A DNA stretch of 64,000 nt from Selenomonadaceae bacterium. GTDB lineage: Bacteria; Bacillota; Negativicutes; Selenomonadales; Selenomonadaceae. The notes beneath the pieces were generated by a model. That model made no database searches, had not been told where the DNA came from, and saw only the letters and a program-made list of their open reading frames with translations. Of the stretch, positions 9,558 through 18,260 are shown one piece after another. The DNA is taken from assembly GCA_017484005.1 (NCBI GenBank), contig JAFUTY010000051.1, forward strand, positions 32,492-96,491. The letters are read 5' to 3'. Both the position numbers and the translations under genes were made by a program. Within the stretch, counting starts at the first letter, position 1; every line of letters begins with the position of its first letter.

Positions 9558-10985
9558 ATGAATTTATCTAAGAAAATTTTATTGGGAATTTCAATGATCT
9601 CGATTTGTTTCTCGTCGAATGTGTCTGCAGATCAAAGAATCGTCACAGGCGATGGGGAATATGTTATTGGCGATGGAATCGATGAAAATTTTTCTGTCGC
9701 TAAAAAACTTGCACTGGAAGATGCGATGCAAAATGCAGGTTTACAGGCGAGTGTCTATGTCAAAAGGCAATCGAAGTCGGTTGATCATATAATCGAAGAA
9801 GATGTTGTCGAAATGATTTCAGCGAATGTATTGCATTTGACTCGTGAGCCTGAATATATCAAAGATGTTACAGTCGATAAAAAAGCATTCATCATGAAAT
9901 GTCATGTTGAGGCGATTGTGGATGATGATAACATCGCGGAAGAAATTTCGAAGGATAAAGGAAATCAAGATGAATTGGTGCGACAGAATAAAGAGTTGAT
10001 GAATGAGCGAGATCGATTGCGTCGAGAGATGGACGAACTTCAGAAGAAATATGAAAAAGCTACGAGCAAAAATGAAATCGCTGAATTGAATGCCGAAGTC
10101 AAGAAGATCGATGCAGGATTAACTGCGATGCAATATTACAAAATTGGAAATCAAAAATATAATGAGACAAAATATTCCGAGGCGATTAAGAATTACAATA
10201 AAGCGATTGAATTAAATCCAAAATTCTTGTGGGCATACGTCAATCGAGGAGTTGCATATAAAGATCAAGGAAATTTTGATAAAGCCATTGCGGATTATTC
10301 AAAGGCAATTCAAATCGATCCGAAAGGTTCTACAGCGTATGTCAATCGTGGAAATGCGTATCAGGATCAAGGAAATCTGAATCAAGCAATTAAAGATTAT
10401 GGCAAAGCAATAGAAATTGATCCGAAAGATACTGATGCATATTACAATCGAGGAGTTGCATATGCTAAACAGGGAAATCTAAATAAATCAATTTCTGACT
10501 GGACAAAGGCTATCCAGATCGATACTAGAGACTTTATGGCATATGACAGTCGAGGACGTGCATATGCTAAACAGGGAAATTTAAATCAGGCGATTTCTGA
10601 TTATACGAAGGCAATTGAGATCAATCCAAAATTCGCGGGAGCATATAACAATCGAGGACTTGCGTACGCAGATCTTGGAAATTTAAATAAAGCGATCGCT
10701 GATTACAATAAAGCAATTCAGATCAATCCCAAGTTGGCATCTGCATATTACAATCGAGGACTCGCATACGATGATCAAGGAAATCTGCTTCAAGCGATTA
10801 AGGATTATACAAAGACAATCGAACTCGATCCGGATGACGTCGATGCATACAGTAATCGTGGAGTTGCATATGCAAAACTTGGAAAAATTTCTCAAGCGAT
10901 TGCTGATTTTAAAAAGGTTCTTACACTAGATCCAAACAATCAATTGGCGCGCGAAGTTCTCAATCGAGTTCAGAATCAATATTGA
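9558..10985 (+). CDS. Exported TPR-repeat protein with FlgT/LPP20-like N-terminal domain
   Basis: A 475-residue protein with a clear signal peptide ending near V-S-A-D. Residues 25-130 resemble the LPP20/FlgT-type domain of secreted proteins. A charged coiled-coil stretch follows at about 140-190. Then eight nearly perfect 34-residue tetratricopeptide repeats run from about 193 to 468, each with the pattern A-Y-x-N-R-G-x-A-Y and ending in an I-D/N-P turn. TPR arrays bind proteins; the partner is unknown. The gene is monocistronic, with terminators on both sides. The repeats are so alike at DNA level that repeat number could vary between strains. Confidence 0.85.
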   Translation: MNLSKKILLGISMISICFSSNVSADQRIVTGDGEYVIGDGIDENFSVAKKLALEDAMQNAGLQASVYVKRQSKSVDHIIEEDVVEMISANVLHLTREPEYIKDVTVDKKAFIMKCHVEAIVDDDNIAEEISKDKGNQDELVRQNKELMNERDRLRREMDELQKKYEKATSKNEIAELNAEVKKIDAGLTAMQYYKIGNQKYNETKYSEAIKNYNKAIELNPKFLWAYVNRGVAYKDQGNFDKAIADYSKAIQIDPKGSTAYVNRGNAYQDQGNLNQAIKDYGKAIEIDPKDTDAYYNRGVAYAKQGNLNKSISDWTKAIQIDTRDFMAYDSRGRAYAKQGNLNQAISDYTKAIEINPKFAGAYNNRGLAYADLGNLNKAIADYNKAIQINPKLASAYYNRGLAYDDQGNLLQAIKDYTKTIELDPDDVDAYSNRGVAYAKLGKISQAIADFKKVLTLDPNNQLAREVLNRVQNQY

Positions 10986-10996
10986 TCTCACAAATA

Positions 10997-11040
10997 AAAA
11001 AAGATCCCCGATAGATCAAAACGATCTGTCGGGGATTTTT
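10997..11040. terminator. Bidirectional terminator between the TPR gene and rpiB
   Basis: A nearly symmetric hairpin (AAAAAGATCCCCGATAGATC paired with GATCTGTCGGGGAT, then T5) between convergent genes. It has A-runs and T-runs on both sides, so it can serve both strands. Confidence 0.9.
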
Positions 11041-11047
11041 ATGTTCC

Positions 11048-11497
11048 TCAATTCTTAGATTCGATTTCAGTAAGTTTATCGATTCGACGCTGATGTCTTC
11101 CGACTCCTTCAAATTCATTATCAAGCCATGCTCGAACAATTTCTCCAGCGAGTCCAAATCCAATAACTCGAGCACCAAGCGCGAGAATGTTTGCATCGTT
11201 ATGCTTCCGAGCCATTTTTGCACTGAAAACATCGGAGCAAAGCGCACATCGAATTCCATGAATTTTGTTCGCCGCGATTGAAACTCCAATCCCAGTTCCG
11301 CAAATCAAAATTCCAAATTGCGAGCGTCCCGATGCAACTTCATTCGCAACTTTCTCCGCGATATCTGGATAATCAACCGGCTCATTTCCAAACGTCCCAA
11401 CATCTTTGACTTCGAGATTGTCGCGCTCCATCAACACCATCTTGACTTCATCTTTGAGAGCAGTGCCCGCGTGATCCGAACCAATCGAAATTCTCAA
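11048..11497 (-). CDS. rpiB: Ribose-5-phosphate isomerase B
   Basis: A 149-residue RpiB/LacAB-type sugar isomerase interconverting ribose-5-phosphate and ribulose-5-phosphate in the pentose phosphate pathway. The N-terminal G-S-D-H-A-G motif, the G-I-L-I-C-G-T-G-I-G motif with the catalytic Cys, and R-C-A-L-C are all present. I chose the TTG at 11497 because GAGGAGG lies just upstream and the protein then begins R-I-S-I-G-S-D-H, the usual family N-terminus; a longer frame to 11524 is open but has no ribosome site. It starts 14 bases after the AAA+ gene. Confidence 0.95.
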   Translation of the reverse strand: MRISIGSDHAGTALKDEVKMVLMERDNLEVKDVGTFGNEPVDYPDIAEKVANEVASGRSQFGILICGTGIGVSIAANKIHGIRCALCSDVFSAKMARKHNDANILALGARVIGFGLAGEIVRAWLDNEFEGVGRHQRRIDKLTEIESKN

Positions 11498-11510
11498 TTT
11501 TTCAACCTCC

Positions 11511-13574
11511 TCATGAAAATGCAAAACCGATCTTCGAGCTGTCTTTGAGATAGAGTTTACTGATATTGACTTGAAAATCCTCTTCCGTCAATTGAGCCAA
11601 TTCCTGTTTCGAAACCGTTTCACCTTCGCGATTTGCCAAAATTCTCTTCGATTGTTTGATAATCGCCTGCTCGAGCAGATTTCTCACGAATCTTCCGTTG
11701 CCAAAATTTTTATGACCGCAGGCTTTATCGAAAATCTTTTTACATGCTTTCATCGCGTCAGCTGGAATTTCATATCCCTCGCGACGCGCCATCAATTTCA
11801 AAATTTCCAAAAGATCATTCGTCTTGTAATCTGGAAAATCGACATGGAACGCGATTCGAGATCTCAATCCCTCGTTCCGCTCGAGAAAATCTTTCATCTT
11901 GTCTGTATATCCCGCGAAAATCACAATGACATCTTGCCGATGATTTTCCATTTCTTGAACAATCGTCGAAATCGCTTCATCTCCATACAATCCCGCCCGA
12001 TCGTCAAGCAATGAATACGCCTCGTCGATGAAAAGAATTCCGCCATTCGCTTTTCGAAATTTATCTCGAACGATTTTCGCTGTCCAGCCAACATATTTCC
12101 CGACAAGATCAGCTCGCCCACATTCGATGAAATTTCCAGTCTCGAGCAATCCTTCCTTACTCAAAATCTCGGCGAACAATCGAGCGACAGTCGTCTTGGC
12201 ACTTCCAGGATTTCCAGTGAAAACCATATGCATCGACGCTCGCTTAGTTTTCAATCCAACCTCGCGACGCATTTTTTGAACTTTGAACGAGGATAAAATC
12301 TGTCTTAAGATCTCTTTCTGCTCGACCAATCCAACCATTTCATCGAGCTTTTTCTTTGCATCTTTTTTATCAATATCATCATCTTCGATTTTCACATACT
12401 CGGCAGATTTATACGCTCGATAGATTTTATTTTTGAGTCCCTCGTTATACAGTTTTTCAAAAATCTGATGAATATCTGACGCGCGGAATGTCAATTTCTC
12501 ACCGAGAGCTTCTTCGAGATCCTCGTCTGAATAAAATTCCAGATCCGAAGATTTTTTCAGTGAGATCAGATAATCGAGGGCCTGCTGCCTCGATCCAGCT
12601 CCTTCTTGAATCTCGATCATTGGAAGATCGTCCTGCAATCCGGTAATGAAATTCCGCGCAAATCCAGGCTTGTCAATCAATTCGACGAAAACAAATAGAG
12701 TGTTGCGTTGATATTTCAAAACCGTCGAAGTTACAAATCGAATGACTTCATCATAACTCGTTGCATAATTTTCGAGATCGTCTCCAACTCCTCGCGTCTC
12801 GATAACTACAACACCGCCATCAGCCCGCCGAAAAACATTTTCAAGATCCACTTCATCGAAACAGCAGTCTGTGACGTTCGAAATTCGATTGATTCTCTGA
12901 CTCACGACGCGATTATTGACAAACAGCGCGTTCGATAACAGTTCAATCATATCCATTGCCGCGCCATGATTTCCGGCTAAAATTTTGTAATGAACTGGAT
13001 GCCCAAAAAATTTTTCGCGATTGTTATCTTCCGAATAGATCCGCTTGATTTCGTCCAAAAAACTAGAATCAGCCATCAATTTTTTAGCGCGGCGGCAGAC
13101 TTGATCATAAGAAAGTTTTTCATCTTTGAACAAAGTCTCGGTGAGTTTGAAAGTCGAATTGTCGCGATAATTAAGTTTCAATTCTTGACTCAATCGATAA
13201 AAGTTTAGATATTCCGATCTCTCAACGAATTTGCTCAATTGCTCAACCGTGATTTCTTTGAGCGATGTGACTTTCAAATTTTGAACGCCATAATCCTCCT
13301 CGAAAAGTTCAGTCAAAAAACTTTCCAATTCAGATGAAGTGATTCGCTCGAGCCGATCGACTGCCGCAAACATCGATAATTCTTTAGATGAAGTTTTATA
13401 AATGAATGCACAAATTTCTTCCGCTAAATTTTCGAAGCCGCAAATTTTATTGAGCTCCTCGACTTCATCGTCACAATTTGAAGAGGAGCGAAAAATTTTC
13501 GAAAAGATCCCCCGACGATAATTGGCTGCTTTGCTCGAGACACTGCAAGTAACTCTAAAATCGTAGAGCAGCAT
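11511..13574 (-). CDS. CbbX/SpoVK-type AAA+ ATPase with large N-terminal region
   Basis: A 687-residue protein. The AAA+ domain occupies roughly the last 270 residues: Walker A G-N-P-G-S-A-K-T-T, then a pore-like K-Y-V-G-W-T segment, Walker B G-G-I-L-F-I-D-E-A-Y-S-L and a sensor region, as in the CbbX/SpoVK family. The N-terminal 400 residues contain a second, weaker NTPase-like stretch with G-N-H-G-A-A-M-D replacing a normal Walker A, and V-V-I-E-T-R-G in place of Walker B, so a degenerate first AAA module is possible. The start is the ATG at 13574 after GGAGG; the frame is open 30 codons further up without a ribosome site. A TATAAT with TG-like extension lies at 13624-13629. Substrate unknown. 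Confidence 0.8.
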   Translation of the reverse strand: MLLYDFRVTCSVSSKAANYRRGIFSKIFRSSSNCDDEVEELNKICGFENLAEEICAFIYKTSSKELSMFAAVDRLERITSSELESFLTELFEEDYGVQNLKVTSLKEITVEQLSKFVERSEYLNFYRLSQELKLNYRDNSTFKLTETLFKDEKLSYDQVCRRAKKLMADSSFLDEIKRIYSEDNNREKFFGHPVHYKILAGNHGAAMDMIELLSNALFVNNRVVSQRINRISNVTDCCFDEVDLENVFRRADGGVVVIETRGVGDDLENYATSYDEVIRFVTSTVLKYQRNTLFVFVELIDKPGFARNFITGLQDDLPMIEIQEGAGSRQQALDYLISLKKSSDLEFYSDEDLEEALGEKLTFRASDIHQIFEKLYNEGLKNKIYRAYKSAEYVKIEDDDIDKKDAKKKLDEMVGLVEQKEILRQILSSFKVQKMRREVGLKTKRASMHMVFTGNPGSAKTTVARLFAEILSKEGLLETGNFIECGRADLVGKYVGWTAKIVRDKFRKANGGILFIDEAYSLLDDRAGLYGDEAISTIVQEMENHRQDVIVIFAGYTDKMKDFLERNEGLRSRIAFHVDFPDYKTNDLLEILKLMARREGYEIPADAMKACKKIFDKACGHKNFGNGRFVRNLLEQAIIKQSKRILANREGETVSKQELAQLTEEDFQVNISKLYLKDSSKIGFAFS

Positions 13575-13696
13575 AAATCTTCGACCTCCATTTGAGAATC
13601 GCCTAAAACTTTTCCTTCGAGGGATTATAACATAACTCGCGGATAAATTTACTTTCCTCGACAAAATTCAGAATCATTCCGCAAGCAATTTTGAAC

Positions 13697-13725
13697 TTGC
13701 AAAATTCAACTTTCGCGATTATACT
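13697..13725 (+). promoter_or_regulatory. Sigma-A-type promoter for the zinc-ribbon gene
   Basis: TTGCAA at 13697-13702 and TATACT at 13720-13725 with a 17-base spacer, upstream of the gene at 13792. Confidence 0.7.
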
Positions 13726-13791
13726 TGCGAAGGATTTTGAAGTTCAAGGGAACTTCGGGGAATCACTTCAATACAAAGGGGTTTTTTGGTA

Positions 13792-14082
13792 ATGGCAGAA
13801 TTCGAAGACAAAACTCTCGTCTGCAAAGAATGCGGCAAGGAATTCATCTTCTCCGCGGGAGAACAAGCGTTCTATCAGGAGAGAGGATTTGAGAACGAGC
13901 CGGCACGCTGCAAAGATTGCCGCGATAAACGTCGTCGTTCTCGTGATGGCGGTGAAGAGCGTCAGATGTTCAAAGTCGTCTGCGCTGATTGCGGGAAAGA
14001 GACTGAAGTTCCTTTCGAACCGAAGAATGATCGTCCCGTCTATTGCCGCGATTGCTTTGCAAAACATCGCAGCGCACGCTGA
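13792..14082 (+). CDS. Zinc-ribbon domain protein
   Basis: A 96-residue protein with four CxxC pairs: C-K-E-C and C-K-D-C in the first half form one zinc ribbon of the PF13451-like kind, and C-A-D-C and C-R-D-C in the second half form another. The linker is very basic (R-R-R-S-R). The ATG at 13792 is preceded by AAAGGGG; an in-frame TTG six bases earlier is less likely. Such proteins may bind nucleic acid or protein partners, but no role is established. It precedes the binding-protein array and readthrough from it may feed that operon. Confidence 0.85.
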   Translation: MAEFEDKTLVCKECGKEFIFSAGEQAFYQERGFENEPARCKDCRDKRRRSRDGGEERQMFKVVCADCGKETEVPFEPKNDRPVYCRDCFAKHRSAR

Positions 14083-14093
14083 GGATTCGAAAC

Positions 14094-14181
14094 AAGATCG
14101 GTTCAGGTTTTGAGACGATCTGAATCGTGATCATCACAACACAAAAAAAGAGCTCGAGCGATTGTGTCTCGGGCTTTTTTT
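14094..14181 (+). promoter_or_regulatory. Structured leader and terminator just before the binding-protein operon
   Basis: An imperfect hairpin (GATCGGTTCAG with CTGAATCGTGATC, about 14094-14132) is followed by a strong terminator hairpin (AGCTCGAG with CTCGGGCT, then T7, 14151-14181). The ribosome site of the first binding-protein gene begins only about 8 bases after the T-run. No good promoter is seen after the terminator, so the operon may depend on readthrough or attenuation. The regulation is inference. Confidence 0.5.
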
Positions 14182-14200
14182 ATTTCAAGGAGGAATTTTT

Positions 14201-15013
14201 GTGAAACTCAACAAAATTTTCGGTGCTCTTTCAATTTTTACAATTGCAGCGATTGGACTCACTGGCTGCGGCGAAGATCCTCAAGCAAATTCAAACACGC
14301 TGAAAGTCGGCTCGACAATCGATTTTGCACCGTTCGAATTCCAAGACGAAAAGCAGACTGATTATCAAGGATTCGACATGGATTTGATTCGCGCGATTGG
14401 CAAAGAGATGGGCAAGGAAGTTCAAATCAGCAATATCGGTTTCGATGGATTGATTCCTGCTCTGCAAGCGAAAAATATCGACGTCGTTATCTCTGGAATG
14501 ACAATCACTGACGAGCGCAAAGAGAATGTCTTGTTCTCTGATCCATATTATCAATCAGGACTTCAAATCGTCGTGAGATCCGATGAAACTTCAATCAATT
14601 CGTTCGAGGATCTCAAAGGCAAAAGTTTAGCAGTTCAAATTGGAACGAGCTCTTCTAATGAAGCTAAAAAAATCGAAAATGCAACAGTCAAAGAGCTCAA
14701 TACTCCGGCTGACTGCTTCATCGAATTGCAAAATAAAGGCGCGGATGCAGTTATCAACGATCGCCCTGTCAATGACTATGCAATCAAAGAGGGCGGAATC
14801 ACTGGATTGAAAGCACTGCCTGAACGTTTGACTGCGGAAGATTATGGAATTGCAATGGCTAAAGACAATGTCGAGCTCCAAAAACAAGTCAACGATGCAT
14901 TGAAAAAGATCCGTGACAATGGTGAGTATGACAAGATTTTCGAAAAATGGTTCGGTGGACAAGTTCCTCAAGCTCAACCAGAATCTCAACCGGAATCCCA
15001 GGCTCAACAATAA
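14201..15013 (+). CDS. Amino-acid ABC transporter binding lipoprotein, copy 1 of 8
   Basis: A 270-residue lipoprotein with lipobox L-T-G-C near residue 23 and a bacterial extracellular solute-binding family 3 fold. Family signs are A-P-F-E-F-Q in the N-lobe, G-F-D-M-D-L-I-R-A-I-G, S-G-M-T-I-T-D-E-R and F-S-D-P-Y-Y. It probably binds a polar or charged amino acid for the permease at 20657. The GTG at 14201 follows AAGGAGG; the frame extends 13 codons upstream through the terminator, which cannot be coding. It is the first of eight tandem paralogues and has a Gln/Pro-rich tail. Confidence 0.92.
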   Translation: MKLNKIFGALSIFTIAAIGLTGCGEDPQANSNTLKVGSTIDFAPFEFQDEKQTDYQGFDMDLIRAIGKEMGKEVQISNIGFDGLIPALQAKNIDVVISGMTITDERKENVLFSDPYYQSGLQIVVRSDETSINSFEDLKGKSLAVQIGTSSSNEAKKIENATVKELNTPADCFIELQNKGADAVINDRPVNDYAIKEGGITGLKALPERLTAEDYGIAMAKDNVELQKQVNDALKKIRDNGEYDKIFEKWFGGQVPQAQPESQPESQAQQ

Positions 15014-15033
15014 TTTTTAAAGGAGTGTAGGTC

Positions 15034-15837
15034 ATGAAAATTTCCAAATTGATCGCGATTTCCGCACTCACCACTTTCGGAATCGCTGGACTCACTGGCT
15101 GCGGTGAAGATCCTCAAGCGACTTCAAACTCGTTGAAAGTCGGAATGACTGCTGACTTTGCGCCATTCGAATTCCACAGCGACAATCAAAAAGATTATAA
15201 AGGATTCGACGTCGATTTGATCAATGCTGTCGCTAAAGAGATGGGCAAGACTGTTGAAATCCAGGATCTCGCTTTCGATGGATTGATTCCTGCAATTCAG
15301 TCCAAAAATATTGATGTCGCGATTTCCGCAATGACAATCACTGAGGAACGTCAAAAACATATTGGATTCTCAGATCCATATTACAAATCGGGACTTGCGA
15401 TTCTTGTCCGCGCAGATGATACGACAATCAACACGCTCGACGATCTCAAAGGCAAAACTATCGCGGCTCGAGTCGATACAACTGGATTAGATGAAGCTAA
15501 GACGGTCGAAAATGCAACAGTCAAACCATTCAAAACTCCGCAGGACTGCTTCAAAGAATTGCAGGCTGGAAACGTCGATGCAGTTATCAACGATCGCCCA
15601 GTCAATGACTATGCAATCAAAGAGGGCGGAATCACTGGATTAAAAGATCTTCCTCAAATGTTGACTGAAGAAGAATATGGAATCGCGATGGCTAAAGACA
15701 ATTCCGATCTGAAAAAACAAGTCAATGACGCGCTGAAAAAACTCCATGAAAATGGTGAGTATGACAAGATTTTCGCAAAATGGTTCGGTGATAAAGCTCC
15801 TCAGCCTGAAAATCAATCCGAACCAGCTCAACAATAA
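15034..15837 (+). CDS. Amino-acid ABC transporter binding lipoprotein, copy 2 of 8
   Basis: A 267-residue family 3 solute-binding lipoprotein with lipobox L-T-G-C. It is the closest relative of copy 1 by eye: both share the L-T-G-C-G-E-D-P-Q-A start of the mature protein, the N-D-R-P-V-N-D-Y-A-I-K-E-G-G-I-T-G-L stretch and a Gln-rich tail. Differences cluster in the ligand-side segment after F-S-D-P-Y-Y. The ATG at 15034 follows AGGAGTG. It sits 20 bases after copy 1 in the same operon. Confidence 0.92.
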   Translation: MKISKLIAISALTTFGIAGLTGCGEDPQATSNSLKVGMTADFAPFEFHSDNQKDYKGFDVDLINAVAKEMGKTVEIQDLAFDGLIPAIQSKNIDVAISAMTITEERQKHIGFSDPYYKSGLAILVRADDTTINTLDDLKGKTIAARVDTTGLDEAKTVENATVKPFKTPQDCFKELQAGNVDAVINDRPVNDYAIKEGGITGLKDLPQMLTEEEYGIAMAKDNSDLKKQVNDALKKLHENGEYDKIFAKWFGDKAPQPENQSEPAQQ

Positions 15838-15871
15838 TTTCCATTTCTGATTTTCCAAAGGAGTGTCATTA

Positions 15872-16672
15872 ATGAAACTTTCAAAAAAACTCTCGGCAAT
15901 GCTCGCAATTTTCGCAGTTTCAACATTCGCACTCACTGGCTGCGGCGAAAATCCAGATCAAAACCAAAACTCGGCAAATCCTCCAGCAAATTCCACCGCT
16001 CTCAAAGTCGGAACTGCTGCCGATTATGCTCCATTCGCTTTCCAAAATGAAAATCAAGTTCAAGGATTCGATATCGATCTTATCAATGCTATCGGAAAAG
16101 AGATCGGCAAAAATGTTCAAATCGAGGATGTTAAATTCCAAGAATTGATTTCATCTGTCGAATCCAAAAAAATCGATGTTGCAATTAATGGTATAACTAT
16201 CAATGGTGAACGCAAAGCATTGGTTGCATTTTCAGATCCATATTTCAAATCGGGACTTCAAATTCTCGTGAAAGAGGATAACACTGACATCAATTCGCAG
16301 GCAGATCTCAGCGGCAAAAGAATCGCGGTTCAAGAAGGAACAACTTCCGAGACTTTGGCAAATGGAATCGAAAATGCTGCGGTTACAAAATTCGCAACAC
16401 CGGATGAAGCTTATAAAGCTCTTCAAGATGGACAAGCAGATGCAGTTATCAACGATCGTCCTGTCAACGAATATTTGATCAAAGAGAATAAACTCGCTGG
16501 AGTCAAAGCTCTTCCGGAATCTTTGAATGAAGAAGAATATGGAATCGCAATCGCTAAAGATAACGCGGATCTTCAAAAACAGATCAATGACGCTCTCAAA
16601 AAACTTCAAGACAATGGTGAGTTTGGTAAGATTACCGAAAAATGGTTCGGATCTCAACAAACGCAGCAGTGA
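15872..16672 (+). CDS. Amino-acid ABC transporter binding lipoprotein, copy 3 of 8
   Basis: A 266-residue family 3 solute-binding lipoprotein with lipobox L-T-G-C and an Asn/Gln/Pro linker before the binding domain. The domain carries A-P-F-A-F-Q, G-F-D-I-D-L-I-N-A-I-G and F-S-D-P-Y-F. The usual S-G-M-T-I-T segment is changed to N-G-I-T-I-N, and the segment I-A-V-Q-E-G-T-T-S differs from copies 1 and 2, so its ligand may differ. The ATG at 15872 follows AAAGGAGTG; an in-frame ATG three codons earlier lies inside the spacer. Confidence 0.92.
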   Translation: MKLSKKLSAMLAIFAVSTFALTGCGENPDQNQNSANPPANSTALKVGTAADYAPFAFQNENQVQGFDIDLINAIGKEIGKNVQIEDVKFQELISSVESKKIDVAINGITINGERKALVAFSDPYFKSGLQILVKEDNTDINSQADLSGKRIAVQEGTTSETLANGIENAAVTKFATPDEAYKALQDGQADAVINDRPVNEYLIKENKLAGVKALPESLNEEEYGIAIAKDNADLQKQINDALKKLQDNGEFGKITEKWFGSQQTQQ

Positions 16673-16681
16673 TTTTGAATC

Positions 16682-17440
16682 ATGAAGTTCGCTAAATTAT
16701 TAGCAATTTTCTCGATCTTCGTTTTATTAACTGGCTGCGGCGATGAATCAGCATCTGAATCGGAAGCCGAACCGATTAGAGTTGGCATTTCGAGCGTATT
16801 TCCACCTTTCGATTTTGTAGATGAAGCAAATCAAGATTATCAGGGATTTGATATCGATTTAATTCGCGCGGTTGGCAGAGAAATCAATCGTCCAATTCAA
16901 TTTACTTCAGTCGATTTCGATTCAATTATTCCTATGATTCAATCAAACGATATCGATATCTCAATCTCAGCTATCACAATCAATGACGAGCGAAAAAAAT
17001 CTGTGCTATTTTCAGATCCATATTTCGAAACGGGCTTACAAATCGTCGTGAAAGATGACAACACTTCGATAAATTCGCTTGCGGATCTCAAGAATAGGCG
17101 AGTTGCAGTTTATATCGGGACGACTGCAGATGCTAAAGCTCATCAAGTCGAAAGTGCAGCTATCACGCGGTTAAATGATCCCGCAAAATGTTATGACGAG
17201 CTGGAAGATGGAAATGTTGACGCGGTTATCAATGACAGTCCATATAGCGCATATCTGCTCGCGCAAGGACAAATCGCAAATGTAAAAATTCTTCCGGAAC
17301 TTTTGACTTATGAAGAATATGGAATCGCGATTCAAAAAGATAATGTTGAATTGCAAAAACAGATCAATGACGCGCTGAAAAGAGTTCATGAAAGCGGCGA
17401 ATATGATCAAATTTACTCAAAATGGTTCGGAGAAAAATGA
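16682..17440 (+). CDS. Amino-acid ABC transporter binding lipoprotein, copy 4 of 8
   Basis: A 252-residue family 3 solute-binding lipoprotein with lipobox L-T-G-C. It has P-P-F-D-F-V in place of A-P-F-E-F and N-D-S-P-Y-S-A-Y-L-L-A-Q-G-Q-I-A-N-V in place of the N-D-R-P-V-N-D-Y block, which it nearly shares with copy 7; these two form a subgroup. The gap after copy 3 is 9 bases and no strong ribosome site is visible, so translation may depend on coupling. Confidence 0.9.
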   Translation: MKFAKLLAIFSIFVLLTGCGDESASESEAEPIRVGISSVFPPFDFVDEANQDYQGFDIDLIRAVGREINRPIQFTSVDFDSIIPMIQSNDIDISISAITINDERKKSVLFSDPYFETGLQIVVKDDNTSINSLADLKNRRVAVYIGTTADAKAHQVESAAITRLNDPAKCYDELEDGNVDAVINDSPYSAYLLAQGQIANVKILPELLTYEEYGIAIQKDNVELQKQINDALKRVHESGEYDQIYSKWFGEK

Positions 17441-17456
17441 TTCGGAGAGTTGAGTC

Positions 17457-18230
17457 ATGAAAGATTTTGCTAAAAAATTGCTGGCGATATTCTCGATTTT
17501 TTCACTGACTATCTTTTCATCCGGATGTCTTGGCGATGATGAAGTTGAAAATCCCAAAATGTCACTTCGAGTTGGAACGAGACTTGATAGTCCTCCATTG
17601 GAATTTTATGCTGAAAATGGAAAAGATTATCTGGGATTCGAGATTGATTTGATTCGCGCAATCGCTAAAAAGATGAATGCTCGTGTTGAAATCGAGGATA
17701 TAAATTTCGATGCACTAATTCCTGCACTTCAATCAAATATGATCGACTTAGCAATTTCTGGAATGACAATCACTGACGAACGAAGTCAGATTGTCGTATT
17801 TTCAGATCCATATTATGAATCGGGATTGACTGTTCTTGTGAAAGCGAATGATGGCTCAATCAATTCGTTCAATGATCTAAGAGGCAAACGAATCGCGACG
17901 AGATTTGGATCAACTGGTTATGCAGCGGCAAGACAAATCGCAGGTGTAGATATCATAGAGTTCGGCGAAGCAAATGAAGCTGTCGAAGAACTTCAAAATG
18001 GTGAAGCGGATGCAGTTATTGGCGACCGTCCAGTCAATGATTATTTGGTAAAAAACAATGCAGATCTTGGACTCAGATCGCTCCCAGGAACTTTATCAGC
18101 GGAATATTATGGAATTGCAGTTGCAAAGGATAACGAAGAACTTCTGCAGAAAATCAATGAGAGTTTACAGTATATTCGCGACAGCGGTGAGTATGACAAG
18201 ATCTATTTGAAATGGTTCGGGGAAAATTGA
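17457..18230 (+). CDS. Amino-acid ABC transporter binding lipoprotein, copy 5 of 8
   Basis: A 257-residue family 3 solute-binding lipoprotein. The lipobox is S-S-G-C, unlike the L-T-G-C of its neighbours. It is the most divergent copy: P-P-L-E-F-Y replaces A-P-F-E-F, and the hinge segment reads R-I-A-T-R-F-G-S-T-G-Y. N-D-Y-L-V-K-N-N follows the G-D-R-P-V block. It may bind a different amino acid. Start ATG at 17457 after CGGAGAG. Confidence 0.9.
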   Translation: MKDFAKKLLAIFSIFSLTIFSSGCLGDDEVENPKMSLRVGTRLDSPPLEFYAENGKDYLGFEIDLIRAIAKKMNARVEIEDINFDALIPALQSNMIDLAISGMTITDERSQIVVFSDPYYESGLTVLVKANDGSINSFNDLRGKRIATRFGSTGYAAARQIAGVDIIEFGEANEAVEELQNGEADAVIGDRPVNDYLVKNNADLGLRSLPGTLSAEYYGIAVAKDNEELLQKINESLQYIRDSGEYDKIYLKWFGEN

Positions 18231-18260
18231 TTCGGAGAAAGTGATTTGTAGAGTTGAGTC

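Noticed and set aside
10150..10960. DNA-level direct repeats taken as a satellite or CRISPR-like array
   Set aside because: The 102-base periodicity equals 34 codons and encodes TPR units in frame.
13768..14067. A 99-codon minus-strand frame
   Set aside because: It mirrors the zinc-ribbon gene, which has four CxxC pairs, a ribosome site and a promoter on the plus strand.
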